A stretch of DNA of 64,000 nt from Ypsolopha sequella (GCA_934047225.1 OW203997.1:2838417-2902416); one strand, 5' to 3'. Positions 1 through 15,000 are shown, numbered from the stretch's first letter. Notes: a model not told the origin generated them from the sequence alone. Translations and numbers: made by a program.

Positions 1-97
1 CTGACAGGAACTGTATCTGCTCTGCGGGCTGGTTGGCGCTGCGCTTGCGATCCATCATGCTCAGTGGTGTGTAGCCCATCGCGCGCTCTTTGTCTCC
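1..97 (-). CDS. PDE10A-like: PDE10-like exon 14 (partial, cut by window edge)
   Basis: Acceptor CTTCCAG then GDKERAMGYTPLSMMDRKRS and NQPAEQIQFLS, continuing past position 1. It aligns with PDE10A '[21 protein letters not shown]...QLGF'. The glutamine in EQIQF corresponds to the invariant purine-binding glutamine. The last C-terminal residues and the stop lie outside the window. Confidence 0.88.
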
Positions 98-3000
98 CTG
101 GAAGGTAATTATTATTAGCTAGGGCATTTATTTATTAATAGATAAATATGATAATAAATATTTTTACTTAATAAAAGCTTTTTTTACTGTTTTATTATAT
201 ATACAGATTTTTATGAATATTATGGTAGAAATTAAATAAAAAAGAAAACTTTCGATATATATAGGGCGACGTCAGTATTTGTCAAAAAATCGGTATAAAG
301 ATAAGTCATCTGTCACAAAATCCCATCGTGATAGAACAAATTAAATTTCCATCTATCTTATGATAGAAAAGAATAATTGTCAGATGCATTAATGTAATTC
401 TGAGGTCAGATGGGAACAAACAGTCCGAAACAAAAGATGCATAGGCATAAAAGGTGTTGTAAAACCAGCGGTGTGAAAACAAGGAAAAAAAATTACTCGT
501 CGTCACACTGATATGACAAGCGAGTGTGTCGAGGAGTCGGGCATGGTTTCTAAGTACACCGTCATTCCCGTCTTATCCAAAAATGTAGAAGATTAGATAA
601 ACATGTAGTTTAAATAAATATTAGAAGCCTTAAGGTATCGATATAAGTCTATAAGTCCATAAAATATTTAAATACACACAAATGCCATGACATATCTATA
701 AATCTATTATATAAAATTGTAAAGCCAGAAAAGGACAAAATTCACGGGAAAGAGTGAGATGGCGCTCTTCACACCTTTGTGTGCGTGTATCACGTACACG
801 AACGACAAAATCGCGAATAAAATGATGCTATTCAATTTGTAAAGTAGCACGACCGGCTGGTACCCGGTCTTATCCACCGGTCATGCCGCTTAACAAATAA
901 AGTTAAAAAGTGACCTAATTGTAACCTAATAGTTGGAAAAAGGTTCTGAAGAAAACTTCGAGGTACTTTACAATTAAGTGTATTTAACTTTATCAAAAAT
1001 ATGTATAATTTCACCAGACTGTGGTCAACCGATCATAATAAATACTCGATGTCACTTAAAAAACGTTCAATATACCTATCAAAATGTATAATGTTTAATA
1101 TTGTATAATGTTTCATATTTCAACCCAATGTGTTAAATAATCATAGATTGGTCAGTCAGTATTGTTACTCCCTAAATTACTCTATGGGTTTGTCGAGGCT
1201 TGGGTTGAACTTCCGTTTCCAGGAGAGGTCAAATGGTTTTTTTTCGTGAATCGCACGCATTTTTGTCGGGATATTTTGTATTGTGAAATGATTAAAATGT
1301 AAAGGTACATACAGCAGTGTTTCATAAAGTTCCCGATCAAACCCACACCGCAGGCTGTCAAATTAAAGAGTCCAGTCCTGGACAAGTGGTCCTTCGCATT
1401 AAGAACCAGCATTTTTTCTCACGGCGTGGGTCAGCTAACATGGCGGATCGCGAAAATGAAGGCTCGAGCTCGAAAAGCCGAAAGATTGACAAGAGCATCA
1501 AGTCATCAAAGTCATCCTACAAGAAATCTTTGATCGAGAAGAAAAACTCTCTTGACGAAATCCAGAAAATTCTAGACCTGAAAGAAGAGAATGCAAGAGA
1601 AAAACTTCGAATATTAGACGAAATGTCAGCCATGGATAGTGACACTAGTCGCAGCAGTGCAGATTCCCAAGAAGTATGGAATTATAGTCGTACGAAGCAG
1701 TGGGTAGAACATCATGATGAAGAAACCTTGTTACCAAGCACAATTTTGGCGGAACAAACAAAGCCGTCAGCGCAGCTCCCACCTGCAGCGCCCCTACCAT
1801 CAGCAGCAGAGAACCACTGTTTACCCACTAATCACGGAGATGGCGCTACGGGTCCGTTGTCTACTTTACCGATGGCACAAAACGTCAAAAGTGACAGTAG
1901 TGAGAGTGACATAAACAAACTCGCCGTAGCACTTCAAAACACTATAAAAAATGCCTTTTCGGGTCGAGATATTAATTTGCCGACATTTGATGGAAGTACA
2001 AAAGATTGGCTTCAGTTTAAAGCATCTTTCGTCGAAACCAGCGAGAAGTACAACATTCAACCAGCAGAAAATTTACGTCGACTACGGTTAGCTCTCAAAG
2101 GTGAAGCAAAGTCCTCGGTTTCAGCACTTCTTCACGCGTGCTCTGATCCAGAAAGAATTATCAATGCTTTAGAACTACGGTTTGGCCAGGCGCAGCTCAT
2201 AATTAAAGAACAAATTAGAGCAATTAAGAAGATGAACACACCGAAGAACACTCGTGAACTAAGCGTTTTTGCAAGTGAAGTTATGAACTGTGCCGCTATT
2301 ATTAAATCCCTCAAATTGAATGAGTTTTTGCATGACAATGAACTTTATGAACAGATAGTACTCAAGATGTGTTATCGGTTAAGAGATAAGTGGGCTGAAT
2401 ATGCTGAGAAAAATATGAATCATCATGAAGGTGCGTTGTCGTGTGTAGCTGAGTTCCTGCAGCGCGAGGCGCAACTCGCATTGAAGTTTATACCTGAAGT
2501 GGAGCCAACCTCACTGCCAGTTGGAGGCCGTTCCCGTGGTGGTGATGACTATCATTCAAGGCCTAGGTTTCCTGTTCATAACACATCTAGTAAAGGTCAG
2601 TCAGTTTGTGCCTTATGTAAAGATAGCACGCACAGTATAAACAATTGTGTAAAGTTTGCCAATATGAGTGTTGATGATAGATATTTGTGGGCTAAGTCTA
2701 ACCGTAAGTGCTTCAGATGCCTTCAGTATACTCATCCAGCCAAAAATTGCAAAATATCTAAATATTTACACAAGTTGCTCAGAAAAGTCAAGCAAGACGA
2801 GGCTGGTGGGGATGCTGAGGGTCCTGATTCAGTTCTGAATGTTAATTGTGAAGGAGCCATGTTAAAGGTTGTACCCGTTGTGGTCCACAGCCCAAGGGGA
2901 CCTATTAAAACCTTCATTCTTCTTGATGAAGGGGCAACAATCTCCCTGGTGGATGACAGTTTAGCTAGGCAGCTAGGTTCAGGGGGCAGAGGCCCATCAG

Positions 3001-6000
3001 AAAATTTAAACATTGAAGGGATAGGTTCAAGTAGGCACTTGGTTAAAAGTAGCCGTATTACCCTTAAGCTTGAAAGTACTCAAGGTGAGCAGTTCGATGT
3101 CAATGTTAGGTCCATGCCAAATTTAAATCTGAAGAGTCAATACATGGACAAAGATAGGCTATTAAGCTATGATCACATCAAACAAAATGAAAACTTAGTC
3201 GACTGGTATAAGTGTGGTACTCCTACCATATTGTTAGGTCAGGACAATTGGCCTCTTATTATCACAAGAAAGATTTATGCTGGTAGGGCCAATGAACCAG
3301 TCATTTCAGAAACCCTGTTAGGTCATGTAGTGCATGGAAACCATAATTACGGTTCCCCTCTCAAAGTGCAGTACATAGCTCATATTAGCCAAAGTAAAGA
3401 TGAGTTGCATACTTTAGTGAAAGATCATTTTAGCCTAGATGCATTGGGTATTGAGCCTAAACAACGTGCTAACCCTCTCGAAGAAAAAGCTCTACAGATT
3501 TTACAAAGTACAACCAAAAAGCTTGACAGTAATAAGTGGGAAACTGGACTGTTATGGAACAGTGAAGTGGGTATCAGTCCTTCCCTACCTGACAGTTCTA
3601 AAATGGCTCTTAAAAGGTTTGAGAACTTAGAGAATAAGTTAGTTATAAATACACAGTTAGCCGAGCAATACAAAGAGCAAATTGACAAGTTACTTGATAA
3701 TAACTATGCAGTCTTAGAGGGTCAGCAGCCACAATTGGCTCTAGAAAAAGGTTGGTTTCTACCTCATTTCCCAGTTGTGAACCCTAACAAACCTGGTAAA
3801 GTAAGGCTAGTTTTTGATTGTGCGGCTAGGGTACAGAATGTAAATTTAAATGACAAGTTGTTTAAAGGCCCAGACTTACTCCAGTCATTGCTAGGAATAT
3901 TGTGGGGATTTAGATTGAAGCCTGTGGCAGTTTCAGGGGATATAAAAGATATGTTTTTGAGGATCAAAATGAAAGCTGAAGATCAGCAGTATCAGAAGTT
4001 TTACTGGCGCACACCTGGAAACCCAGAACCTCCTCAAGTTTACCGATTTACTTCTATGCTCTTTGGAGCCAAATGCTCACCATGTTCAGCTATCTTTGTG
4101 TTAAATGAGAACGCCAAGCAACATCAGGATACCTACCCTGATGCAGTTAAAGCCATACAGACTCGACATTACATGGATGACTACCTTGATTGTTTTGATA
4201 GTGAAGCTGAAGCAGTACAGCGTGTTCAAGAAGTGATATTCATTCATGCTCAAGGAGGCTTTGATATTGTAAAGTGGGCAAGCAACTCTGCCAAAGTTTT
4301 GGAGTCCGTCCCTGAAGATAAAAAAGCACAGGGCGGCATTGAGCTTCTGTCAGACGAGTCTGTAAAAGAAAAGACTTTAGGAATGATATGGCAACCTGCC
4401 ACAGATATGTTATCATTCAATTTCTCCATGCATCGGGTACCAGATAAAGTGGTGGCAGGTGATGAGCGCCCCACCAAGAGGCAGATGCTAGCGACAGTTA
4501 TGAGTGTTTTTGATCCTATTGGTCTCCTATCACCCTTTTCCATTAGAGGCAAAATAATTTTGCAGGATGTGTGGCGTTCTGGTGTAAATTGGGACGAGAA
4601 GCTCTTAGACAAAGAATTTGAGAAGTGGCAGTTGTGGATCTCCGAGCTCCGAAGGATTAAAGATTGTCAAATTCCACGCTGTTACAGTTCCCGTACAGAT
4701 AGAGCACACATTGAACTGCACACATTCTGTGATAGTTCCATTAAAGCGTATGCAGCAGTATGTTACTTCAGATTTGTCTATGAAGATGGTGAAATTAAGG
4801 TGGTCTTGGCAGCGGCAAAGGCTAGAGTAACTGCTTTAAAACCCAGTTCCATACCAAGGTTAGAATTACAAGCAGCTGTTTTAGGAGCTAGATTAGCTCA
4901 CACAATAGCAAGAGAGCATAATCTAGAAATCAAAGAGAAGTACTTTTGGTCTGACTCCAGTACAACCCTGGCTTGGATTCGATCAGATCCACGGAATTAT
5001 AAAGCCTTTGTAGGTCATAGGCTAGCAGAGATAGATGAGTTGTCTACAGTTTCGCAATGGAAATGGGTCCCAACCGCACATAATAGTGCAGATATTGCTA
5101 CACGAGACATCTCGCCACTAGACCTCTCTCAAAATGGTTTATGGTTTAGTGGCCCAGAATTTCTAAAGAAGAATATGGAAGCATGGCCCGTTGAGAAAAA
5201 TAAGTTAGTTCCTGCACCTGAAGCATCCTGTGAAAAAAGAGCTTATACTATAAGAAAGAAAGAGTATACTTTACCTGATATTGCAGCATTTTCCTCCTGG
5301 AAACGTCTCATCTATGCTACAGCATATGTATTTTTATTCATCAATAAATGCAGAAAATCTGGAGACCAAAAACTTACCTTGCAACTCCTGGAAAAAGCAG
5401 AAAAAGCATGGATTAAGAAAATGCAAGAAGAAAGTTATACAAAAGAGTTAGCATGTTTAGAAAATAAAGAAGACTTACCCACTGACAGTTCAATTTTCCA
5501 GCTGACTCCGGTTCTCGATGAAGAAGGAATTATAAGACTACGTGGAAGAATAGATAGAGCTCAGAGTGTTTCTTTAGATACAAAGAGACCTATCATATTG
5601 AATGGAAGTCATCAGTACACAAAACTTCTTATACATGACTACCACAAGAAACAGAATCACAGTAGCACAGAAACTGTAGTTAATGAAATACGCCAAAAGT
5701 ACTGGCTTATCAAAATGAGATCCACTATAAGATCAGTAGCACATAACTGCCAATTTTGCAAGATATTGAAGGCAAAAGCAATCCAGCCACCAATGGGTGA
5801 TCTTCCACATGCAAGACTGCAGCACCACCAGAGACCGTTTTCCTATTGTGGCCTTGATTATTTTGGCCCAGTTGAAGTGTCAATAGGCAGACGAAGAGAA
5901 AAAAGATGGGGTGCTTTGTTCACTTGTATGGTAACAAGAGCCGTACACATGGAGATTGCAGGAAGCTTAACATCAGACTCAGTTATTATGGCTATAAGAA

Positions 6001-9000
6001 GACTGACAGCTAGATTTGGATCACCAACTGCCATCTATTCTGATAATGGCACAAACTTCAAAGGAGCTGATGGTGAGCTAAAGAAAGCCTGGCTAGAACT
6101 TGATAAAGAAGCTATTAGCAAAGACATGCTCAATAGAGGAATAGAATGGCACTATAATGCACCAACAGCAGCGCACATGGGGGGGGCATGGGAACGCCTT
6201 GTTCAGTCTGTAAAGAAAGCTTTAAGTGTGACCCTACATGAGCGCGCTCCACGTGAAGAAGTATTGGCTACTTTATTGGCTGAAGCCGAACTTACTGTTA
6301 ATAGTAGACCACTAACCTTTGTATCAGTTGATCCTAGAGACCCAGAGGCTCTGACACCTAACCATTTTTTGATTGGATCGTCTTCTGCTGCACCAATCCC
6401 AGGAAAATTCGACAATAAGGATTTAATGTTAAGAAAGCAATGGAAAATTTCACAGAGACTGGCAGATATGTTCTGGTCTAGATGGTTAAAAGAGTATTTA
6501 CCTACACTGGTCGACAGAAAAATGAAAGGAACTGCTGATCAAGATATCAAGAAAAAGAGTTTAGTTCTGATAGCTGACAGTGCTTTACCCAGAAACATGT
6601 GGCCTCGGGGCATTGTTACTCAAGTGTTTCCAGGAAAAGATAATAAAGTCCGTGTAGTAGAGATCAAGACAGGAGGTGGTATTTTCCGTAGGCCAGTTAA
6701 TAAAATTGTTTTGTTACCTACTGATAATTCAGATGATAGTCATGAGGTCTCTGCGAATTGTTTATCAAGTGGCTTGTCACGCCTAGAGCAACTGAGTGGG
6801 CGTGCCAGGGGGGGGAGGACTGACAATTCGCTCTATACAACATTGAATGATGAGATTAAAAACAAAATTACTTGAAAGAGACAGTTTTAAAATTGATATT
6901 AGCTAGATTATGATGGTAGTAAATGATAAGGGATTTTTTTAAAAATTTGTCCATAACAATTGGTCAGAACATCTTTCGCCACCACAGTGGTGTGATTATT
7001 ATTCTAATTAAGTTTCATTTCTTGGAGATAAAATTGATTTTAAGTATTCACACATAGGAAATTTTGTGAAGTTACATTTTAACAAAAGTATTTAGTGCTT
7101 GTCACCTTGGTACAATCCAGGTTAAGTTATTATTTGTGTGATTCTATCAAATTACTAATAATAGGGCATTCATACCAGTTATCTATGTATGTCACTTTGC
7201 TTGATTTCGCCAGTGAGATTGTTGCTTCCCACATTTAGTGTTATAATTAAATGTTTAGCCTATTATAATGAAAGCAAAGGCTACTTGAATGTTTTATAGA
7301 TGTATTTGATTATGCTTTAGATTTAACATTTATGTTTAAATATAAGTTAACAATTAATTGTTATTAGTGATTTCTAAAAGGTGTTACCTCAGATGACTAA
7401 GAATAGTTTATTTAAGTTCATTTGCTTACTTTATACTTTGTTCATTGTAAAATTATTGTACATGATCTTTTTAAGTTACATGTCATGTATTATCGGTTAA
7501 CCGTTTTTGTGGCACATAAATACTTATAGATGTGCCAGGGATGGGGCATGTGGTCAACCGATCATAATAAATACTCGATGTCACTTAAAAAACGTTCAAT
7601 ATACCTATCAAAATGTATAATGTTTAATATTGTATAATGTTTCATATTTCAACCCAATGTGTTAAATAATCATAGATTGGTCAGTCAGTATTGTTACTCC
7701 CTAAATTACTCTATGGGTTTGTCGAGGCTTGGGTTGAACTTCCGTTTCCAGGAGAGGTCAAATGGTTTTTTTTCGTGAATCGCACGCATTTTTGTCGGGA
7801 TATTTTGTATTGTGAAATGATTAAAATGTAAAGGTACATACAGCAGTGTTTCATAAAGTTCCCGATCAAACCCACACCGCAGGCTGTCAAATTAAAGAGT
7901 CCAGTCCTGGACACCAGACTGAAGATGTAACTGACAATATTACATTGTAACAAAATTTTGGCCAAGTCATTATTAAAACTTTTAGAACATCAAATAGTTG
8001 TGACAGGTACCGCCTTAACATCAGGTAGCAATATTACATTGGAATAAATTCTGCCAAGTCATTACTAAAACTTTTAGAGCATCAAATAGTTGTGACAGGT
8101 ACCGCCTTAACATCCGGTAGCAAAAACAATATGGGTTTGGATAAGTGATCGCATAATAATGAAATTGTGGAATCAAAATGTTCCACGTTTCAGAAACGTC
8201 AGATCTGTATGGCATGTCTAAACGGCCGTTCATACTGTTTTGGGTTTGCAAAATATCATGCAAAGCAACTTTGAAGGCAAATAATAATTTAATCTAGAGA
8301 TTATCTTCTACATGCAACGTCACACACAACCATCTCCTCTTAATGATTCAAGAGATTCATGCGATAAGATAATATTATGATGTGATATTATTTAAGAATT
8401 AATGTGCTTTAACTTTCTATGCCCTTACAGAGTCATGTTTGATACCACTTATGTATATTGTAACACCCTATATTGTACAACATGAATGCAATAAATATTT
8501 GAATTTGAATTTGAGAGATTAGTTTTCTTTTTATTAATAATAATTATTACGTTTTCAACGTGGGTAGAACCGCGGGCCCATCTAGTAAACAATACGAACA
8601 AACATCCATAGTCACTTTTTGCAAACCATGCGATGGAGGTAACAGATGCAAAATTAAATAGCAGTTACAAACTTATTGATTTCACACAAGAGTAGAACTT
8701 AATTCTTGTTAGTGTTAGAGCTTATTCATTGACAAAATCAAGTAAGTTAAGAAAAGTATTGTCAAAAATGTCATAGTTTTTAGCACTTCCCCTTCGAAGT
8801 CACTATCAACTTAAAATGATTGGGCAGCTGAAACCTGATATTATTATTAACATTATATCATTGCAGTATAGAAACGCAAAAATATGGATAAATCGCCAAG
8901 TGTTCAAACATAGAAATTTATTTCTGTCATAGTTTTGATATTATTATGTTTACACAAGGTATTCACATAATGTCTCAAGCCTACACAACTACACAAAACA

Positions 9001-12000
9001 AGGTTTCGCTACCCATTTTTGTTACAGAAGACTTGGTTTATCAACAAAATGTGTAGCAAAACCAGGTTTTGTTGTGAAATTTTATTTTACAACAGAAAAA
9101 CTTGAATAACAGATAATATAATTAAATGTAACTAAAATAAGAAAAATCCAAACTGTAGGGGTTAGGTACATGCATTGGCAGTTTTACTAGCGTCAGCGTT
9201 TAAATATACGCTCCTCCGCCCCTCCGGTCAATCGTCTCTCGTCATTTGTACTGTTTACATGTGTCGTGATAAATAAATGGTTCCGCCGTATTCGAGACTT
9301 TTGTTCATACACCTTCAATAGACTATTAACTAAAGGTATGCCCACAGACCTCTAAAAAACTATGACAGAAATAAAATTCTATGTTTGAACACTTGGCGAT
9401 TTATCCATCGCAAAGATATAAATTAACATTATTTCATTGTAGTATAGAAACGCAGAAAGAAAAGTGAATCTGGATGTGAGGAGCCTCTAGGCGCCAAGTG
9501 ACTCACTGTGAAGTGGGTATCTATAAATATCATTGCAATATGGGAAAGCACATCGGTAAATGCACGAGTTGTGTTGAGACCTGGATAGCTCAGTGGTTAG
9601 AGCAATCGCCCGGTAAGCGAGAGGTCCTTGGTTCGTATCCCGGTTCAGAGCTCCTCACATACACATTTACTTTTCTTTCTGCGTTTCTATACTGCAATGA
9701 TATAATGTTAATTTAAGAAAAATCCACAAAAAAAAACTAAAAGAAAATCTCATCTATATTTTGTATAAAGGGTGGGGCAAAATACACGCTGAAGACCCGG
9801 CTGCAGACAATATATTTTTGTTTCGAACAATATCGGTGGTATATTTCAGGAAATATAAGTACATATGTGGGTATAATTAACTATTATTTTTTGATTAACC
9901 TGGTTATAGAACTCTTCGTAGACGGATTCAGTGATCTGCTTGGTGATATCGAACGGTTTGCAGCTCCCTGAGAGGTCGCTGGTCGTCATCAGAATGCCCT
10001 GAAACCAAAATTACAGGCTGACGAAAAAACAAAATGGCCGCCGAATTATTGTTCTACTGTGAAGTTGCCCGCGACTTCGTACAAAATTTCCAAAAATTCT
10101 TGAATACTTGATGACGTCGCCACTTCACATTTTCGGATATAAGACGAGGAAAGATGTACTGCGCAGGCGACGGCTAACTTCGGTAGCTACTACTGATATC
10201 GGAAGATATGGTAAGGGGGCGTGGCGCTTGCGAACGCATCTGGCCTAGAATAGACCAGATGCGAGTCGCAATGTCAATTAAGATGTAATGTTATATTCTG
10301 TGGCTACAGGTAGATGCGCCGTCTTCTTTTTGCATGTGTGTAAGAAGTATGAGTATGTGTGCCGTACTTATAGATTTTGTATTTATGTCAGTGAAATAAC
10401 TGGGAGGAAACGTGGAGACATAAGTGAACGTGCGGGCAAAGCTCCGTCAACACGCCGTCCACTAGAGCAAAAATATTACGTACACAACATGACTTAAGCT
10501 CATATTTCAATGCTTTACTTCGAGGTGGTCTGGTGCCGATCCGTTGTAATGTGCGACGACCTTTTACCTTCAACATCTTCCGATGATCAATGTCGGTCCA
10601 GTCAAACGAGCGGTCGGCTACAATCGGAGTCAGCTGCGCGCGAATTTGGAAGTAGATGGCGAGGTCCGTACACAGGATGTTGTACTTCATTTCCTCCAAT
10701 ATGCGATCGCGGTCCATAATCGACAGCTTGCACAGGATGTTCTTGTCCTGGGAAGAACGCAGTCACTTTATGTCTATCGAAGCACTGGCGCACCATATGG
10801 GGAGCGCCCCCCCCCCCCCCCCCCCTTCATTACACGAAGAATTCCTTGTACTTAATACATAGGTAACTTCCACGATGATAATAATAATTAATAAGTAGAC
10901 ATCGGATTTTATGCATTTGCATATGCAAGTGCATAATAAAATAACTCTCTAATTACGGCGTTAATGCATATTTTAGCGTTTTTCCCAATCGTGCATATTT
11001 CGTTTAGTAGCGGGAGGTACGTATAGGGATCTAGCTATGAAGACGTGTAGGGCGCGAGCGCAGTGGCTGAGTAAACTGACTGACCAGTGCGTGCGTTTTG
11101 TCCAATGACGTTAGTTGATGTAGAGAGGTCGTTTTCGGCTTACAAATTGATACTGGGTGACAAACGTCACAAATTTGCGCTAAAAAATTTGGAAAAATAC
11201 TTAATTGTATATTGTCACAATAACTATGCATGATTTCAAGTATATTTCGCTGATTTTGTACCGTCTTTAATAATTAAAATATACAAAAATAGAAATGGTT
11301 TTTTGATTTTGCATTGTGCATATTTTGGGCATATCAATAGTTTTTAGTGCATTTTTCGACCCTTTTACTGCATATTTGCATGCATATTTTGGCACTTTGT
11401 TAGTGCATATAATCCGATGTCAAATAATAAGTAAACATATTATACTAAGTGCTTGTTTTATTCTGAACATGCCTATTACGGTTTTTACTATATTAGGCAT
11501 CAGTAGCCATCTCATTAGTAAAAAAATTGATACTTGTCGTTGTTGGTTCTTGATGGAACATTTGAAACATATGTGTTTTATTGACAAGACATCTCATTAG
11601 TGCTGAATAACAATGTCATCGAAATGTAACAAACTTTTTTTTTGTAAAGTTTTTTGTATTTTGTATGTTATATAGCCTAATGTTTTGTTCATATTGATGG
11701 TATCAATAAATATTTTCACTTTCATTTTCATTTTCAATAAAATTGCAATTAACACGCTCATAGATAGCTCAAAATGTCTATCAGAGCACCCCCTTTGATT
11801 TTTTTTTGTATCCGCCACTGGATCGCACTTGTTCATGGTGCACCTTTTTTGGGTTCCATACCTCATCAAACTCATCATGGAAAAACAAAATCTTTATAGG
11901 ATCACTTTGTTATCTGTCTGTCTGTCTTTGCGTTCGTGTTTTTCTCAGACACGGCTTTAGGTGTCAAAGGGGTATCAAAGAGTGGAAATTAATACGGAAT

Positions 12001-15000
12001 ACTAAAGGCCTCATGCTGCTGTATAAAATTGAAGTTTCTAGTTCAGCGCAATAAAAAGATACGGCCTTTTAAAGCGAATTTTCATACTAAAAATCCCACT
12101 CACTAACTGATCATCAAACTTGCTGATGACCCACAAAACCTATAGGTTACTTCTCGATGATCCACAAAACCTACAGGGTAATTCCCGATGACCCACAAAA
12201 CCTATAGGTTCTTTCCCAATGACCTACAAAACCTATAGGTACTTTTCGATGACCCACAAAACCTATAGGTTACTTCTCGATGACCCATAGTTTTTTGGTA
12301 AAAGTGAAGGAATAAATCAGAAAGTCATTAATTTATAATCATTCTATGTGGAACATTAAAAATTTTGTATGTAATGGTAAGTTTGGATTTTTAGTACAAA
12401 TTATCCAAGTGTACTCAATTTATTTACGTTAATCGATATAATGTTACGGAACCCTGAGGGCACGAGTCCTACTCGCACCTAACCGGTTTTTATTTGAAGC
12501 CATTTAATATTTTTTACTCAAAAGAACTTATTTCTAGAGCCTGAGGAGCCCAGCGAAGGATGCATAGTTCATACAAACGAAATACCAAAATCATTTGTAA
12601 ATATTTTTAAGGGAATGTGTATTGATTTCGATTTGATTACAGAATATTTAGGTTCTCGAATGTCCATTTTATAAGAACACTGACATAAAGACGAAATATA
12701 AAGAATTTCAAATTTCCATTGAAAACTAATTTTTTCTCATATTTCATGTTTAAGTTCTTGTCAAATATATATTTAGGAACCTAGATATTCTGTAATAAAG
12801 ATTTCCAACTAGACTTTCAAGTTTTTTAATTTTTATTATCATAAAATAAAGATAATATAAATATATTTTTTTAGAATTATAAGTAGAATTAAAACCTCAC
12901 CTCAACAATCTTCTTCGCGAGGAAGTAGTGATGGTACTCGAGGGTAGAGTTGCGGTACATCTGCGAGAGTGGGTGCTTCATCAGCGTGAGGAAGTTGTTG
13001 TTGAACCCGGGGTGGTCGAGATCGTGGCACAAGCCTGACAGCATCAGTGCCGCCGTCTGTAACGTGGGCGACATCGTTTAACTGCTAATCTGCTGCTATC
13101 CTGACACACCTTCTCGCTTCTTCTACTTATTGGTTATATTTTTCTTCATAAAATAAAACATAAACATATTAAGAAAGAAGACGCCGTAAATGCAACGTTA
13201 ATAAAATTAGATTAAGGGTCGGTTGCGCCAAACATGATCTCGCGTTTGGACAGTTTAGCAAATTAAATCAAAATATTCTTAACAAATGAAATTTGTGTAA
13301 GTAGTTAAGAAGTTGAATATATTATAATTGTTCACATTTGACACAAGTATCACAATCATCGAGAAAAAAATCGGAAAGATCACTAGTCACGAAAAATGTA
13401 ATTTGGCGTTGCAAAAAGAAAAAAAAATTGTTTTGTTCCAAATAGATTTTTTTCTCTTTAGCGTAAAAAGATCAAAGTACCTTATTCATATCATCATCAG
13501 TCGCGCGTTATCTCGTGATGTGAAAACCGTAATTTTTAAAGTGGCTGAATATTTTAACAAAATAAAAGCAGACAGAGAAAGCTTTGAATTCAAAAGTGAT
13601 GCGAATATTGCCAAAATCGTTGCGGAGGCTACGGGGTACTCCAAAAGAACCGTGCATAGTGTAATTTCTGCCGGTTATTTATAAATTGAAAATTCAGGCC
13701 GTTTAAAGTTTCAATCGCCGAAAAAACCAAAAGTTATAAAGAAAAAACATGTTGTGGATGATTTTGACATTAGATATTTTAATAAAATATCGAGTATATG
13801 TAGATAATACTAATAAGATAATACAACTAATACATTTTTATCAACTAAAGAGCCTCCGACCACCGTTCCGCCACAAGTCTTGCCTTAGAAATGTAAACTG
13901 ATATCGTAAGATTTGTCCGCCGTGTATTGATCTCATGTGAACTCATGCTCTTTTTTCCCCGGCTCCCACCTCGCCGCGCATACCTCAGAGAGTGCGCAGC
14001 AGTTATGGCCAAACTATATCTATAGATAGATATAAACCTCTAAGTTGACTGATTAACAATTGGCACAAACGGCTGAAGTTAGAGACACATTTTTGGATGG
14101 TATATTTCGTGGTGCAGGTAGGTGTGCCCCACCCTGAGCCCATGGCTGGCTACGCCCATGAACCGAGCTACAATGTATGGAGTATTGGGGCCTCTGCAAG
14201 GCATAACACGGCCCTGATAAGAAGGTCTCACCTCAACGAAGTCGAAGAACCCCTGGTTCCTGGATAGCACGAGGAACATCGTGTGAGTGAAACAGAACGC
14301 ATGCTCGTCGTTGTGGTAAGGATTCCTTCTGTAGCATCTGAAATTATTGCTCGTTAGGGATCGTTCAACAATTACGTGATCATTTTTGGCCGTTTTTTTT
14401 AACCCCCCCCCATGTGATCACAGCGTAATCTTTTGTTTTTAACCCCCCCCCCTCGCCTTGATTACGTAATCTTCGTCCGGGCTTAAAATGTTTGCTGTTT
14501 ATTAGCACTGACACGTATGTCATGTTTCTATGGGTCTAAATGACCTAAATTTGGGAAGAGGGTGTGTCATTTGTCAATCTAAATCTACGTTTAACAGGAA
14601 CAAATTAAACAGGAACATAAATTTACGTTTGACAGGAACATGTACAGTTTGTCTATGGCAGGGGAAATCCCGTTCCATCTAGTTAGTGTTACCAGTAATA
14701 GACTTCAAAATTGGACGTAAATATTTAAATATAATTTATTTATTTTCGGAACCCCCCCCCCCCAAAATAATCAAATAATCCATATGTATATACAAGCACC
14801 CGACCCCCCCCCCCCCTTCCGGTGATCACGTAATTGTTGAATGATCCCTTAGGCTTATAGGATAACTCGGTCTTCGCCCGCGTCGTTACGGCGATATGTA
14901 AAAGTTTTAGCATCCCTGTTACTTCATATGCGAAAAAAACCCTCAGTGCGAGAGGGACAGATTCGTGGAAAAGTAGCAAAAAGTCGGTTTTTTATTTATT

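Larger units (their letters stand above)
1020..7913 (+). mobile_element. Complete BEL/Pao LTR retrotransposon
   Basis: A 6894-bp element bounded by two 365-bp LTRs (1020-1384 and 7549-7913) and flanked by the direct repeat CCAGAC at 1014-1019 and 7914-7919. By eye I find no difference between the two LTRs. It has a primer-binding site two bases after the 5' LTR, one long gag-pol frame (1440-6875), a 670-bp 3' untranslated stretch and a purine-rich tract just before the 3' LTR. No env-like frame is present. It lies antisense to the PDE10-like gene in the last intron seen here. Identical LTRs mean a very recent insertion. Confidence 0.96.

Noticed and set aside
4250..4612. 120-codon minus-strand frame
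   Set aside because: Antisense shadow of the BEL pol region.
9579..9651. Functional tRNA-Thr gene
   Set aside because: Acceptor and T stems do not pair properly, position 33 is not T, and it is embedded in a foldback.
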